Shown here in pieces: positions 1 through 8,217 of a stretch of 58,326 bases of DNA (position 1 is the stretch's first letter; each line of letters begins with the position of its first letter). The DNA comes from Laceyella putida (lineage in GTDB: Bacteria; Bacillota; Bacilli; Thermoactinomycetales; Thermoactinomycetaceae), in the NCBI RefSeq assembly GCF_042665195.1, contig NZ_JBHTBW010000002.1, forward strand, positions 1-58,326. Direction: 5' to 3'. The notes under the pieces are model-generated. The model searched no databases. It saw only the letters and a list, made by a program, of their open reading frames with translations, and was not told the origin of the DNA. Position numbers and translations under genes: made by a program.

Positions 1-2
1 TT

Positions 3-1145
3 GCTTTTGTTGTTATGAACATTCTAACAGGAAATCATGATGGATTCACCAGACACGCCCTAGAAATTCGTGCCTTTACATCCGATCATGACAATGTGAT
101 GATCTCAGCTGAAACCTCCAAACACTTATTCATGCAATACCTACACGCAGTAGGCTACACCGTTTACTCTATTAACCCGAAAAGCGTAGATCGTGCTCGC
201 GACCGTTTCTCGGTCGCTGGTTCAAAAGACGATTCAAAAGATGCCAGGATTTTGGCCGATTTGATCCGTACAGATGGGCATCAGTATCGACCCATTCGCA
301 CGGATAGTCCTGAATTAACAGAGTTGCAAATACTTGTTAGAGATCGGGAGGCTCTGGTAGCCCTCAAAGTCCGTATGGAAAACCAGATTACAACTTGTCT
401 GAAGAGCTATTATCCACGGGCTCTAGAATGCTTTTGCAAATTAGATCAAAAGTCCACCATTCAGTTTTTGAGAGCCTTTTCAACCCCAGAGGCATTTGCT
501 AGCGCTGACCTGAACAGCTTGGAAGAAGTCCTTCGAGGTTGCTACAATTTCCGTTGGAAAAAGAAAGCCCAAGAACTTTTCATTCTTGCGAACCAACGAC
601 AATTCCCTGTAAAACGTGCATCCGCCCGTGCTAAAAGCAGATTACTTCTATCTTTGTTGAGCCAGTTGGAGTTGCTGATTGAAAACATTGAGCAATACGA
701 TCAGGAAATTGAGAGCTTGGTAAAGTCTCATCCTGACAGTGAGCTGTTTCTTGCACTTAAAGGTGTTGGAACAAATCTTGCTGCCAGGCTTATGGTTGAG
801 TTCGGCGATGATCGTTCCTATTACCCACATGCAAATGCCGTTCAGTGCGAAGCAGGAACGGCCCCCGTCACCAGAAAAAGTGGGAAAAGGCGCTTCGCGC
901 ATTTTCGAAGGGCTTGTAAAAAGCCGTTTCGCAATACCATGCAACAATTTTCTTTACAAATGGTAAAATTTGAACCATGGAGCAAAGATATGTTCCAAAA
1001 GCATCGAAAACGTGGACGCAGTACAAGTGAAAGTTTACGGATTGTAGCAAATACTTGGTTGCGAATACTCTTTGCTATGTGGAAAAAACGTTGCCATTAC
1101 GATTCTAAAGTCTTTCTAGATGCACAAATTAGAAATGCCGCTTAA
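3..1145 (+). CDS. IS110-family transposase, 5' end cut by window
   Basis: This is a DEDD-type transposase of the IS110 family. The frame is open to the window edge, so the start and the first catalytic Asp lie outside. The first ATG (15) is internal. Visible parts are the second acidic region (MISAETSKHLFMQYLH), the SKDDSKDARILADLI segment with the third Asp, a coiled middle part, and the C-terminal transposase_20 domain from about residue 253 (LKGVGTNLAARLMVEFGDD, then the RKSGKRR region). About 380 codons are present, near the family's 400. The 107 bases after the stop look like IS flank and hold no gene. IS110 elements lack long terminal repeats, so the ends cannot be marked here. Confidence 0.9.
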   Translation, partial: AFVVMNILTGNHDGFTRHALEIRAFTSDHDNVMISAETSKHLFMQYLHAVGYTVYSINPKSVDRARDRFSVAGSKDDSKDARILADLIRTDGHQYRPIRTDSPELTELQILVRDREALVALKVRMENQITTCLKSYYPRALECFCKLDQKSTIQFLRAFSTPEAFASADLNSLEEVLRGCYNFRWKKKAQELFILANQRQFPVKRASARAKSRLLLSLLSQLELLIENIEQYDQEIESLVKSHPDSELFLALKGVGTNLAARLMVEFGDDRSYYPHANAVQCEAGTAPVTRKSGKRRFAHFRRACKKPFRNTMQQFSLQMVKFEPWSKDMFQKHRKRGRSTSESLRIVANTWLRILFAMWKKRCHYDSKVFLDAQIRNAA

Positions 1146-1252
1146 CAGGTCTTAGATGAATTAGCGCTATTCTCAGGGGTGCATCCTAAAATTTTCACCA
1201 GGCCCTTCACCCTTGGTTTGCTGTTCTCATTTTTCGTTTCAAGCTTAATCAT

Positions 1253-1384
1253 TCACTCCACTATTGACTTAGGGCGTCTTTCAGCTTTGTCCGAGCCGAA
1301 CAACCTACGCAAATAATCATTCAGAAAGACACCTTCCGGATCAAGCGCGGACCAGTACAAGTCATCGGTCGGTTTCCCGTTCAC
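1253..1384 (-). pseudogene. C-terminal relic of a FAD-linked sugar-lactone oxidase
   Basis: A 43-codon open frame carries DPEGVFLNDYLRRLFGSD, which matches the usual C-terminus of D-arabinono-1,4-lactone/L-gulonolactone-type FAD oxidases (pattern DPxGxFLNxYLRRxxG). The FAD and substrate domains are absent, so this is a 3' relic. It directly follows the end of the sterol-desaturase-like gene in another frame, across a run of seven G residues on the coding strand (about 1391-1397). The relic ends near the IS110 flank. Deletion at the mobile element is the likely cause (inference). Confidence 0.55.
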
Positions 1385-2007
1385 CTGCTCCCCCCCTTTC
1401 GCCGCTCTAGATCTCGAACCGTTTCGCTTTTCTCCACTTCCTTTTCATTTTGAAACGTGCCCATGAGCAGGTCAAAAGCGGGATTGGTTACTCCGTACCA
1501 GTAATGTTCATTTTTGAAATGGTGCCACAAGTGGATTTTCTTCATCCAACGCCCCCACGGGGTAAGCGGTTGAACGGGACGGTGGGCAATGTAATGGCAC
1601 CATTCATAATAAAGCAAGAACCCCACCACTCCGGTAACAAAAGAAACAGTCCATGCGGGACTGGAAGTCAGAAGAAAAACGATCCCCGCGGAAAGGGAAA
1701 TGAGCGGCAGGCTATACCAACAAGGCAAAAATAACAAGTGCAAATCATTGGGGTCCACATGATGGTCATAATGTAGCCGCTTTACCAGTTTCAACAGGGT
1801 TGGATGGTTTGGGGGAGACATGTGGAAGAAAAAGCGGTGGATGAAGTATTCACTCGCCGCATAGGCAAGCATGCCGAGCGCAACCGCAACCCATGCGTGA
1901 ATGGAAGCCAAATGCGGAATCGTCAACGCCAAGCTGATGACAAAGAACATTCCCGTCAGCAAGATGTCGGGAAACAACATGAATTCTTTCACCACTGTTT
2001 TTTTCAT
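1381..2007 (-). CDS. Sterol desaturase / fatty acid hydroxylase family membrane protein
   Basis: A 208-residue integral membrane protein of the diiron fatty acid hydroxylase superfamily. The histidine clusters expected for two iron atoms are all visible: HRFFFH, HYDHH, HYIAH and HLWHH. They are separated by hydrophobic pairs of helices. The family inserts hydroxyl groups or double bonds into lipids, but the substrate is unknown here. The start codon overlaps the stop of the upstream GntR-type gene by four bases (ATGA), so the two genes are translationally coupled and the regulator probably controls this lipid-modifying enzyme. The C-terminus ends beside a G7 run, after which a different frame resembles an oxidase tail. 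Confidence 0.85.
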   Translation of the reverse strand: MKKTVVKEFMLFPDILLTGMFFVISLALTIPHLASIHAWVAVALGMLAYAASEYFIHRFFFHMSPPNHPTLLKLVKRLHYDHHVDPNDLHLLFLPCWYSLPLISLSAGIVFLLTSSPAWTVSFVTGVVGFLLYYEWCHYIAHRPVQPLTPWGRWMKKIHLWHHFKNEHYWYGVTNPAFDLLMGTFQNEKEVEKSETVRDLERRKGGSR

Positions 2008-2732
2008 GTGCCACCCTCCGTTTCATTGGCCAACGAACGTTGGTTTCGCCATTGCTCCAAACTGCTCTTCATCACTTCCCTCACCAACCGCTCCGCCGCC
2101 AGCGAATCCCCCGTCAACGCCACATGCAACAAATCATTGTAATATTGCCGCGAAGCTTCACGGTGTGCGCTCACAGAAAAATAAACGCTCGCCAGCTTCA
2201 CATAAATGTGATCAAAGCTGTTAAGGATCAACAGATAAATCGGATTTGGAGAAAGGCCGGCCAGACTTTTCTGCAATTGCCAATCAAAGGTCGCAAACGC
2301 CTCCGCCCCGTCTGCCAATTGTTCCAGATGGGCCAGTTGCGCCACCACTTTCGGGTGATGGGCGGCCACCGCATCCCGAACATAAGCGGGGGTGAGTGAA
2401 ACCCTTAATTCCAGTAAATGAGCAATCATTTCATTCGTCATCCGCTCACTGTTGCGAATGATGTTGGCAAGCGTGTTGAGATTGCCGTGCCGCCAATAAT
2501 CATTCACAATGGCCGGTTGCCCTTTCCTCACCGCCAACCAGCCATCCCGCTCCAACCGTTGAAACACTTCCCTCACAATTGGCCGTCCCACCCCAAGGCT
2601 GCTTGCCAATTCACGTTCAGGCGGCAACGCGCTTCCGGCGGAATACTCCTCTTCCAAAATCGCTTTGATCAGTTTGCTTTCAACTTGATCCGACGAACGG
2701 GTTGGCAGGCCAACCTTTGCCATCGACTCCAA
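2004..2732 (-). CDS. FadR/GntR-family transcriptional regulator
   Basis: A winged helix-turn-helix of the GntR family (SAGSALPPERELASSLGVG, then RPIVREVFQRLERDGW) is followed by an all-helical FCD/FadR-type effector domain. This suggests an acyl-CoA or organic acid effector. A TTG at 2732 is chosen as the start because AGGAGG lies nine bases before it. A longer frame from 2762 would start inside the operator and has no ribosome binding site. The ATG at 2723 is 18 bases from the ribosome binding site and less likely. The gene overlaps the hydroxylase downstream. A perfect palindrome just upstream suggests autoregulation. Confidence 0.85.
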   Translation of the reverse strand: MESMAKVGLPTRSSDQVESKLIKAILEEEYSAGSALPPERELASSLGVGRPIVREVFQRLERDGWLAVRKGQPAIVNDYWRHGNLNTLANIIRNSERMTNEMIAHLLELRVSLTPAYVRDAVAAHHPKVVAQLAHLEQLADGAEAFATFDWQLQKSLAGLSPNPIYLLILNSFDHIYVKLASVYFSVSAHREASRQYYNDLLHVALTGDSLAAERLVREVMKSSLEQWRNQRSLANETEGGT

Positions 2733-2752
2733 TTGTTCTCGCCTCCTATTTG

Positions 2753-2781
2753 GTATTACCAAAAATCATTTTTGGTAATAC
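2753..2781. promoter_or_regulatory. Perfect 29-bp palindrome, probable FadR-like operator
   Basis: Arms GTATTACCAAAAAT and its exact reverse complement flank a single central base (2767). The site sits 20 bp before the chosen FadR-like start. GntR/FadR proteins bind palindromes with this kind of GGT..ACC core, so it is probably the regulator's own operator. The rest of the 2733-3054 gap shows no gene. Confidence 0.75.
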
Positions 2782-3054
2782 TAATATTTTATCCAATTTT
2801 CAGACGTTTGTCCATCCGACAATGTGTCCGTTGGACAGAAGGGAAGGGAGAGAACGGTCCCGTTTCCGCGAGATTCACGCTGAGGGACTGACATGACCGC
2901 AACGGGGTATGTTACTATATCATTCGAATGATTCAATGCCTCAGCAAAAGAACCGGTTTGCATAGGTAGAAAAAGCCAAACAAACGGGTAAATAGAAGAT
3001 AAATGGATCATGACTATTTATACTAATTCATGGAATGAACAATGGAGGAGTTCA

Positions 3055-3807
3055 ATGGTTTTATATCGCTCGCTTGCCAGTTTGGGGATCGGTGCGGCGA
3101 CGGTGGATGCGCAATTGGAAGAGACCCAATTTTATGCCGGAGATCGAGTGAAAGGGAAAATCGTGGTCAAAGGCGGGAGCGTCTCCCAACAAATCGATCA
3201 CATCTATCTCTATCTGATCATTCAATATCTCAAACAGGGAAAGAAAACATCCCATCCTCTGGAACGGTACCAGCTTGCCCAACCGTTTGTCATCGAACCG
3301 GGTCAAACAAAGGAAATCCCTTTCCAAATCAGCTTGCCGCTGACGACTCCCTTATCGACGGGAAGCTATCCGATCTATTTGAAAACAGGGTTGGATATCA
3401 AACATGCCATCGACCCCAGTGACACGGACAAAATCGAGGTATTTCCCCACCCACTGATCCAAAAACTGTTAAAGCAAATCGAAGATGCCGAATTTATCCT
3501 GTACCGCATCTATAATGAACATGATCCCAATCACCAGGCGCATCCGTTCGCCCAAGTGTATGAGTTCCGACCAACGGGGAAATACCACGGCTATCTCGAT
3601 GCGCTGAATGTCGACTTTCATATGAATGAAACGCAAATCACGATGAACATCGAGATGATCCGCTCTACCCAATCGTATTTTACGACATTGGAATGGGTAT
3701 ACAATGGCCCCAACCAAACCGTTTATGTGGATGATCAACAAACATTGACCGATCCGATGAACAAGGTGCAAGAAATATTGAGCAAAAAATGGGGATCATC
3801 TCATTGA
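3055..3807 (+). CDS. spo0M: Sporulation-control protein Spo0M
   Basis: A 250-residue member of the Spo0M family, which has an arrestin-like beta-sandwich fold and affects Spo0A-dependent sporulation in Bacillus. The N-terminus (SLGIGAATVDAQLEETQFYA) and the GDRVKGKIVVKGG strand are typical, as is the TGSYPIYLKTGLDIKHAID segment. The C-terminal part is the usual charged FRPTGKYHGYLDALNVDF region. The ATG at 3055 is preceded by GGAGG with good spacing. The upstream in-frame ATG at 3010 has no ribosome binding site. A predicted NAD(P)-binding gene follows after 13 bases and is probably cotranscribed. Confidence 0.9.
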   Translation: MVLYRSLASLGIGAATVDAQLEETQFYAGDRVKGKIVVKGGSVSQQIDHIYLYLIIQYLKQGKKTSHPLERYQLAQPFVIEPGQTKEIPFQISLPLTTPLSTGSYPIYLKTGLDIKHAIDPSDTDKIEVFPHPLIQKLLKQIEDAEFILYRIYNEHDPNHQAHPFAQVYEFRPTGKYHGYLDALNVDFHMNETQITMNIEMIRSTQSYFTTLEWVYNGPNQTVYVDDQQTLTDPMNKVQEILSKKWGSSH

Positions 3808-3820
3808 AAGGGAGACTGAT

Positions 3821-4441
3821 ATGAAAATATTCCTGTTAGGCGCCACCGGTCGGGTTGGCGGACGCTTCCTTCACTTCGCCTTGCGTGATGGGCATCACGT
3901 CACCGCCCTTGTCCGCAACCCGGAGCGCGTCAATACCCCACATCCAAACCTGACCATCCGCCAAGGCGACGCCCGGCGGCAAGAGAACATCGCGCAAGCC
4001 CTAAAAGGGGCGGAAATCGTCGTCAGCGCACTCAGCACCGATGGGACAACCACCTTGACGGACTCTATCCGCTTCATCATCAAAGCAATGACAGAGGAAA
4101 ATGTCAAACGCATCATCACCGTGGGCACCGCCGGCATCTTGCAAAGCAGAACAGATCCTTCCCTGCTGCGCTATCAATCCAATGAATCCAAACGGTCGTC
4201 CACCTTTGCCGCCGAAGAACATCACCAAGTGTACAATTTGCTCGCCCAAACGGAGCTGTTATGGACGATCGTCTGCCCAACCGCGCTGAAGAAGCAGACA
4301 CGCCCTCAACCCGTTCGCGCGCTGCGCGATTATTTACCGGAGAACGGCACCAGCGTTTCCTTTTCCGACACCGCCGCTTTTGTGTATAAACAGATCTATG
4401 ACCATGAGTATGTGAGGGCCCGCGTGGGAATCGCCTACTGA
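3821..4441 (+). CDS. Atypical SDR / NAD(P)H-binding protein
   Basis: A 206-residue Rossmann-fold protein of the NmrA/atypical short-chain dehydrogenase type. The dinucleotide motif GATGRVGGRF is at the N-terminus, followed by a basic residue after strand 2 (ALVRNPERV) that suggests NADPH. VVSALSTDG and the IITVGTAGIL strand follow the family pattern. No classic YxxxK pair is evident, so it may bind rather than reduce substrates. GGGAGA precedes the ATG. It follows spo0M closely. A decayed paralogue of the same fold sits at 6178-6813. Confidence 0.75.
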   Translation: MKIFLLGATGRVGGRFLHFALRDGHHVTALVRNPERVNTPHPNLTIRQGDARRQENIAQALKGAEIVVSALSTDGTTTLTDSIRFIIKAMTEENVKRIITVGTAGILQSRTDPSLLRYQSNESKRSSTFAAEEHHQVYNLLAQTELLWTIVCPTALKKQTRPQPVRALRDYLPENGTSVSFSDTAAFVYKQIYDHEYVRARVGIAY

Positions 4442-4537
4442 GGCATTCTTCACCGGGCTCTCTCCAGTTTAATGAAAAAACGAGGTCTTGTTCGTCCCTG
4501 TTTTTCACTTTGCGGATAGATAAGACCATAGGGGTGT

Positions 4538-4864
4538 TCACAGCATCCCTTTTTCTTGCGCCTTTTTGGCCGCTTGAAGGCGATGTTCCACTCCGTTCAT
4601 CACCGGCATATGAATATCCATCAGGACGACATCCGGTTGCTCCGATTCACAAAGCTCGATCGCGATGCTCCCATTTTCCACAAGTCCGACCATTTGCATG
4701 TCCGGTTCCATATTAAGCACGTTATGCAAACTTTCTCTGATCAACTCTTGGTCATCTACCAGCAGTAGCCGCAGTTTGTCCAACCCCGATCTAGTTCTCC
4801 AATATTTACCATGTGGCATTTTCTTATATCCGAAGTCCCGTACGGTAAACGTTGTCCCAGACAA
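4538..4864 (-). pseudogene. Response regulator relic (NarL type) with internal deletion
   Basis: A receiver domain starts well (LRLLLVDDQELIRESL, acceptor Asp in DVVLMDIHMPVMNGVE) but stops right after the phosphorylation loop. The last residues, RLQAAKKAQEKGML, resemble the C-terminal recognition end of a LuxR-type HTH (pattern R.QAA..A...G.). Most of the receiver and the HTH have therefore probably been deleted in frame. Upstream residues GTTFTVR look like the tail of a sensor kinase, of which nothing else remains. A TTG near codon 30 would be the natural start. Likely non-functional. Confidence 0.7.
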
Positions 4865-4871
4865 GAATCAC

Positions 4872-5972
4872 TCAGGGCCTGTTTTTATTCATCTGTATCA
4901 TGACATCAACCAAATCGGTATCATCAAAAAAGTCAACTTCTATGACATTCAGCTTCTGGTTTTTCCAATCGTTTTGCAGTCCATTCAGGACGACCCGGTT
5001 CGCTTTGCCCGCCACTTCACGCAAAGAAGATTCCGATATGTTTATCGTTCCTTTGATAATGCTTTCCGTTTGCGGAGTCAGCACCCCTTGCAGCACACAA
5101 AAATGGTCGTCATTCGTTTGATTTAACCTCACTTCTTCATCCAGAACTTGCTTTAACACTTGGGTATCCATGGTGTTGGGCCATTTTGATCTCAAAAGGG
5201 CATGGCGATCCCAAATCCATTTTTGAAAGTCATTGGCATATCTCTCTCTGATGTCAATGGGACTTTTATATCTTTGATTATCCGTGCCGTATAATACAAT
5301 GACCCGTTTGTTTTCCTTCCAAAGCCGATGCAATGGAACATTCGCGCCATAGGAGGGGGGAATCAGCATACTTCCAAATATGTCCTGGATCCGTCGGTTC
5401 AAATGCAAATATCCATTTTCCGTCATCTCGTGAAAATGCTGAAAATCCAAGATCACCACTTCTTTGGGATGAGTATCCAAAAATCGCTTCGTATCATACA
5501 AGATATTCTCAACCGGCTCTCCATATAAGCCATGCAACGTTCTTAAGTTCGTCTCTTGAACGTTGACCTCATTCCATCCTTTATTCCAAACGTTGGGTGC
5601 GACACGCAAATCAAAATAACGCACCCCCTTGTGAAGCTGATCTTTCACAGCGGATTGTTGCGTTTGGCTCCATTTGATGGTGATCCCTTTCGCGGCTTGG
5701 GCGGAAGCGCTGATCAGGGGGTTGGCCAAGTTCCAGAAATCAGGACCTGGATCTTTGGGGTCGTTGGGATCATCAAAGGTAGCGGTTCCCGAATCATGGG
5801 TTCCGGGCAATATGATTTGGTTCAGGCCCCTGTCCCCGAAATTCGGATCACTTCCGCTAACTTGCTCCATCCAGTTTTGATTGTCTGTATCCGCTGCGGC
5901 AACAACAGATGGAAACAACATGGAAACGCAAAGCACGAGAACCCCTATGGGGACAATGATCTTGTGTTTCAC
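4872..5972 (-). CDS. Secreted PI-PLC X-domain protein
   Basis: A 366-residue phosphatidylinositol-specific phospholipase C-type protein. A signal peptide with a long hydrophobic core ends near residue 27 (VVAAA). Catalytic features are GTHDSGT (first His, residue 59), the YFDLRV strand, LHGLYG (second His, residue 147) and VVILDFQHFHEM. Bacterial enzymes of this type cleave PI or glycosyl-PI by acid-base catalysis with two histidines and need no calcium. The true lipid substrate is unknown. The GTG start at 5972 has an AAGGCGG ribosome binding site seven bases away. It is probably transcribed alone. Confidence 0.85.
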   Translation of the reverse strand: MKHKIIVPIGVLVLCVSMLFPSVVAAADTDNQNWMEQVSGSDPNFGDRGLNQIILPGTHDSGTATFDDPNDPKDPGPDFWNLANPLISASAQAAKGITIKWSQTQQSAVKDQLHKGVRYFDLRVAPNVWNKGWNEVNVQETNLRTLHGLYGEPVENILYDTKRFLDTHPKEVVILDFQHFHEMTENGYLHLNRRIQDIFGSMLIPPSYGANVPLHRLWKENKRVIVLYGTDNQRYKSPIDIRERYANDFQKWIWDRHALLRSKWPNTMDTQVLKQVLDEEVRLNQTNDDHFCVLQGVLTPQTESIIKGTINISESSLREVAGKANRVVLNGLQNDWKNQKLNVIEVDFFDDTDLVDVMIQMNKNRP

Positions 5973-6107
5973 CGCAATCCCGCCTTTCAGTCAAGCTATA
6001 TTTCAATCCCACAATTCGATTTTATATTATTCTTTCTATTCTTTAAATTGATTTTATTACTGAATATAAGGGGATCGCTTGTGCTTGCCTTCTTTCTTTT
6101 ATGTACG

Positions 6108-6138
6108 GACTTGTGGGAAGGTGACCTTCCCACAAGTC
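6108..6138. other. Perfect 31-bp inverted repeat (hairpin or operator)
   Basis: GACTTGTGGGAAGGT and its exact reverse complement flank one base (6123). No run of T follows on either strand, so it is not a standard terminator. It lies between the PI-PLC promoter side and the 3' end of the YwnB-like pseudogene. It could be an operator or an extended hairpin. Confidence 0.6.
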
Positions 6139-6177
6139 GACTGCTCTTAATTGCACTGTTGGCAGCGTATGCCTGTT

Positions 6178-6813
6178 TTAATAGGCGACGGTAAACCGTT
6201 GACGGATAAAGCGGGGATTTTCGGCTTCATCCAGCATGGCAACGGCATAATCCTCAGCGGAGATATAACTCTTTCCATTTTCATCAGTGACCAGCTGTTC
6301 CGTACCGGTGCGGTATGTGCCCGTTCGGGTTTCCGGTTCGATCATTGCGGCTGGGCTCAGGTTCGTCCAATCAAGAGCATCCGTTTGCCGATAAATCTCC
6401 AACGCTTCTGCGTGCGCCAAAGCAGTGGGCTTCACGAAGTCCGGGAACTCAGGAGTATCCACAAGCCTTACCCCGGGGGCCACTTCCTAGCTTCCAGCTC
6501 CCCCGACCGCCAGCAGACGACGGACCCCGGATTGCTTAACGCCGTCGATGAGAGAGCGGGTTGCCTTCACCAACGCTTCCTCTTCTCCAAATTTGGGTCC
6601 ATAGGCGCTGATGACGACATCATGTCCAGCCGCCGCTTGGGCGATGCTGGGCACATCGAAAATGTCGCCGGTCGCGACACGCAGGTTCTCATGTTGTCGC
6701 ATGAGGCGGGACGGATCACGGACAACTGCTGTCACTTGATGTCCGCGTCGCAACGCTTCCTGCAAAATGCGTTGCCCGATCATTCCAGTGGCGCTTACCA
6801 AGGCGATTTTCAT
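6178..6813 (-). pseudogene. YwnB-like NAD(P)H-binding protein broken by an in-frame amber codon
   Basis: The reading frame encodes a full Rossmann-type protein of about 211 codons. It begins MKIALVSATGMIGQRILQEA and ends RFIRQRFTVAY. One TAG at 6487-6489 interrupts it after VGGAGS. The sequence continues in the same frame with EVAPGVRLVDTPEF. Relatives normally have a Leu-like residue at this point, so a single TTG-to-TAG change explains it. It lies downstream of a YwnA-like Rrf2 regulator, the same pair order as ywnA/ywnB of Bacillus. Sequencing error or amber readthrough cannot be excluded. Confidence 0.8.
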
Positions 6814-6898
6814 TGTTTCATTACGTCCTTCCTTTGATGGATTAGTAAAAGAGGGTGCAACCTTCTTATCTTCAGGAGTGGAAATTCCCCCTACGATC

Positions 6899-6923
6899 AG
6901 TTGTAACTTAATCGATTACAACT
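6899..6923. promoter_or_regulatory. Inverted repeat between ywnA-like and ywnB-like genes
   Basis: AGTTGTAA and TTACAACT form perfect 8-bp arms around a 9-base spacer. The site lies between the Rrf2 regulator gene and the broken NAD(P)H-binding gene. It fits an operator for a dimeric Rrf2 protein. Confidence 0.6.
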
Positions 6924-6936
6924 AGCCGAAAAAAAA

Positions 6937-7377
6937 TTAGTTCGTGGTTTCTCTGTTTTTCTGAATGAGATCAGTAACCAATTGTTTCATGGTGATTTCA
7001 GCCAATACTTGTTCCATGGCAATTTGGGCACGCTCCAAAATCAATTGGAGAACAGATTGGATGCTGGCCCCAACCGGACAATCGGGATTGGGCTGTTCAT
7101 GGAATTGGAAAAGCTGCCCTTCTTCTACCACTTCCACCGCTTTGTATACATCAAGCAAAGTGATTTCGTCCAAGTCTTTGAGAAGGTAAGCCCCACCTGT
7201 TCCAGGTCGAACATTCACCAATTCCACTTTTTTCAACTTCCCGATGACTCGGCGGATAACCACGGGGTTTGTGTTTACGCTCCCGGCAATCCATTCCGAA
7301 GTGCAATGGGCGTTACCCGCTATGGACAACAGGGATAAAATGTGAACAGCTACGGTAAAGCGGCTACTGATTTTCAT
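6937..7377 (-). CDS. ywnA: Rrf2-family transcriptional regulator (YwnA-like)
   Basis: A 146-residue Rrf2-type winged-helix regulator (MKISSRFTVAVHILSLLS, then EWIAGSVNTNPVVIRRVIGKLKKVELV). Only one Cys occurs in the region where iron-sulfur Rrf2 proteins carry three (PNPDCPVG), so an Fe-S cluster is unlikely and the YwnA-like branch fits. The start at 7377 is taken because GGAG precedes it and the family begins with MKIS. A longer frame from 7404 adds a non-conserved leader. The presumed target is the neighbouring YwnB-like gene. Confidence 0.8.
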   Translation of the reverse strand: MKISSRFTVAVHILSLLSIAGNAHCTSEWIAGSVNTNPVVIRRVIGKLKKVELVNVRPGTGGAYLLKDLDEITLLDVYKAVEVVEEGQLFQFHEQPNPDCPVGASIQSVLQLILERAQIAMEQVLAEITMKQLVTDLIQKNRETTN

Positions 7378-7542
7378 AAGTGCACCCACTCCGGAAAAAA
7401 GCAAAGGATTGACCTAATCCTGCCAACTGCCGATCCTCGTGGTTCATCAGACAGTTTCAACATTCCCATCTGCATAAAGGCCAACGCCCGCCCCAAAGCT
7501 TCGCACTTCGGATTGGGCGTTTCTGATTTCCATACCCCACTG

Positions 7543-8217
7543 TCAATCCTTTTTCAAACGAGCTGCGATTCGATTTCCCAGCGTTTGCAGTCCCTGTACA
7601 AGGATGATTAATAGAATCACCGTCACATACATGACATCCACTTCGTATCGGAGAAAACCATACCGGTACGCTAGGTCGCCCAATCCTCCCGCCCCGACTA
7701 AACCAGCCATGGCGGTGGCCCCAATAAGCCCGATTGTGGCGATCGTCAATCCCAACGCGATGGAAGGACGTGCTTCCCGAAGCATGACATGCCAGATAAT
7801 TTTGCCCGTTGAAATGCCCATTGCCTCAAATGCTTCCAACACACCGCCATCCACTTCAAGCAATGCCGTTTCCATCAGGCGGGCGATATAGGGTGCCGTA
7901 TACACGACCAACGGCACAATCGCCCCCTCAATCCCGATGCTTGTCCCCACTAACAGTTTCGTAAAAGGCAAAATGAAAAACAACAAGATGATAAATGGGA
8001 TGGAACGGATAATGTTAATGGCCACATTTAGGGTCTGGTACAGCCAATGGTTTCCAAGACGGGCCCCGGGGCGCGTCAACACCAACAAAACGCCCAGCGG
8101 CAAGCCAATCAATACGGAAAAGGCGAGCGAAATGCCCGTCATCTGCAGGGTCTGAATGGCGGCTTCCCATAGCGAGTTCCCCCATGAATCAAGAAATTGG
8201 TTGATTTTCGAAAACAT
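7543..8217 (-). CDS. metI: Methionine ABC transporter permease MetI
   Basis: A 224-residue inner-membrane permease with about five transmembrane helices. It has the EAA loop EAFEAMGISTGKIIWHVMLREARPS, which docks on MetN. LSVLIG-type helices and the AMAGLVGAGGLGDLAYRYG signature are typical of MetI. The start at 8217 (second of two close ATGs) has AAGGGG nine bases upstream and overlaps the end of metN by about 29 bases. The transporter imports L- or D-methionine. The operon is under the S-box at 10160-10322. Confidence 0.9.
   Translation of the reverse strand: MFSKINQFLDSWGNSLWEAAIQTLQMTGISLAFSVLIGLPLGVLLVLTRPGARLGNHWLYQTLNVAINIIRSIPFIILLFFILPFTKLLVGTSIGIEGAIVPLVVYTAPYIARLMETALLEVDGGVLEAFEAMGISTGKIIWHVMLREARPSIALGLTIATIGLIGATAMAGLVGAGGLGDLAYRYGFLRYEVDVMYVTVILLIILVQGLQTLGNRIAARLKKD

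Noticed and set aside
5556..6194. Plus-strand frame of 212 codons antisense to the PI-PLC gene
   Set aside because: The PI-PLC gene has a signal peptide and catalytic motifs on the minus strand; the opposite frame has no family features.
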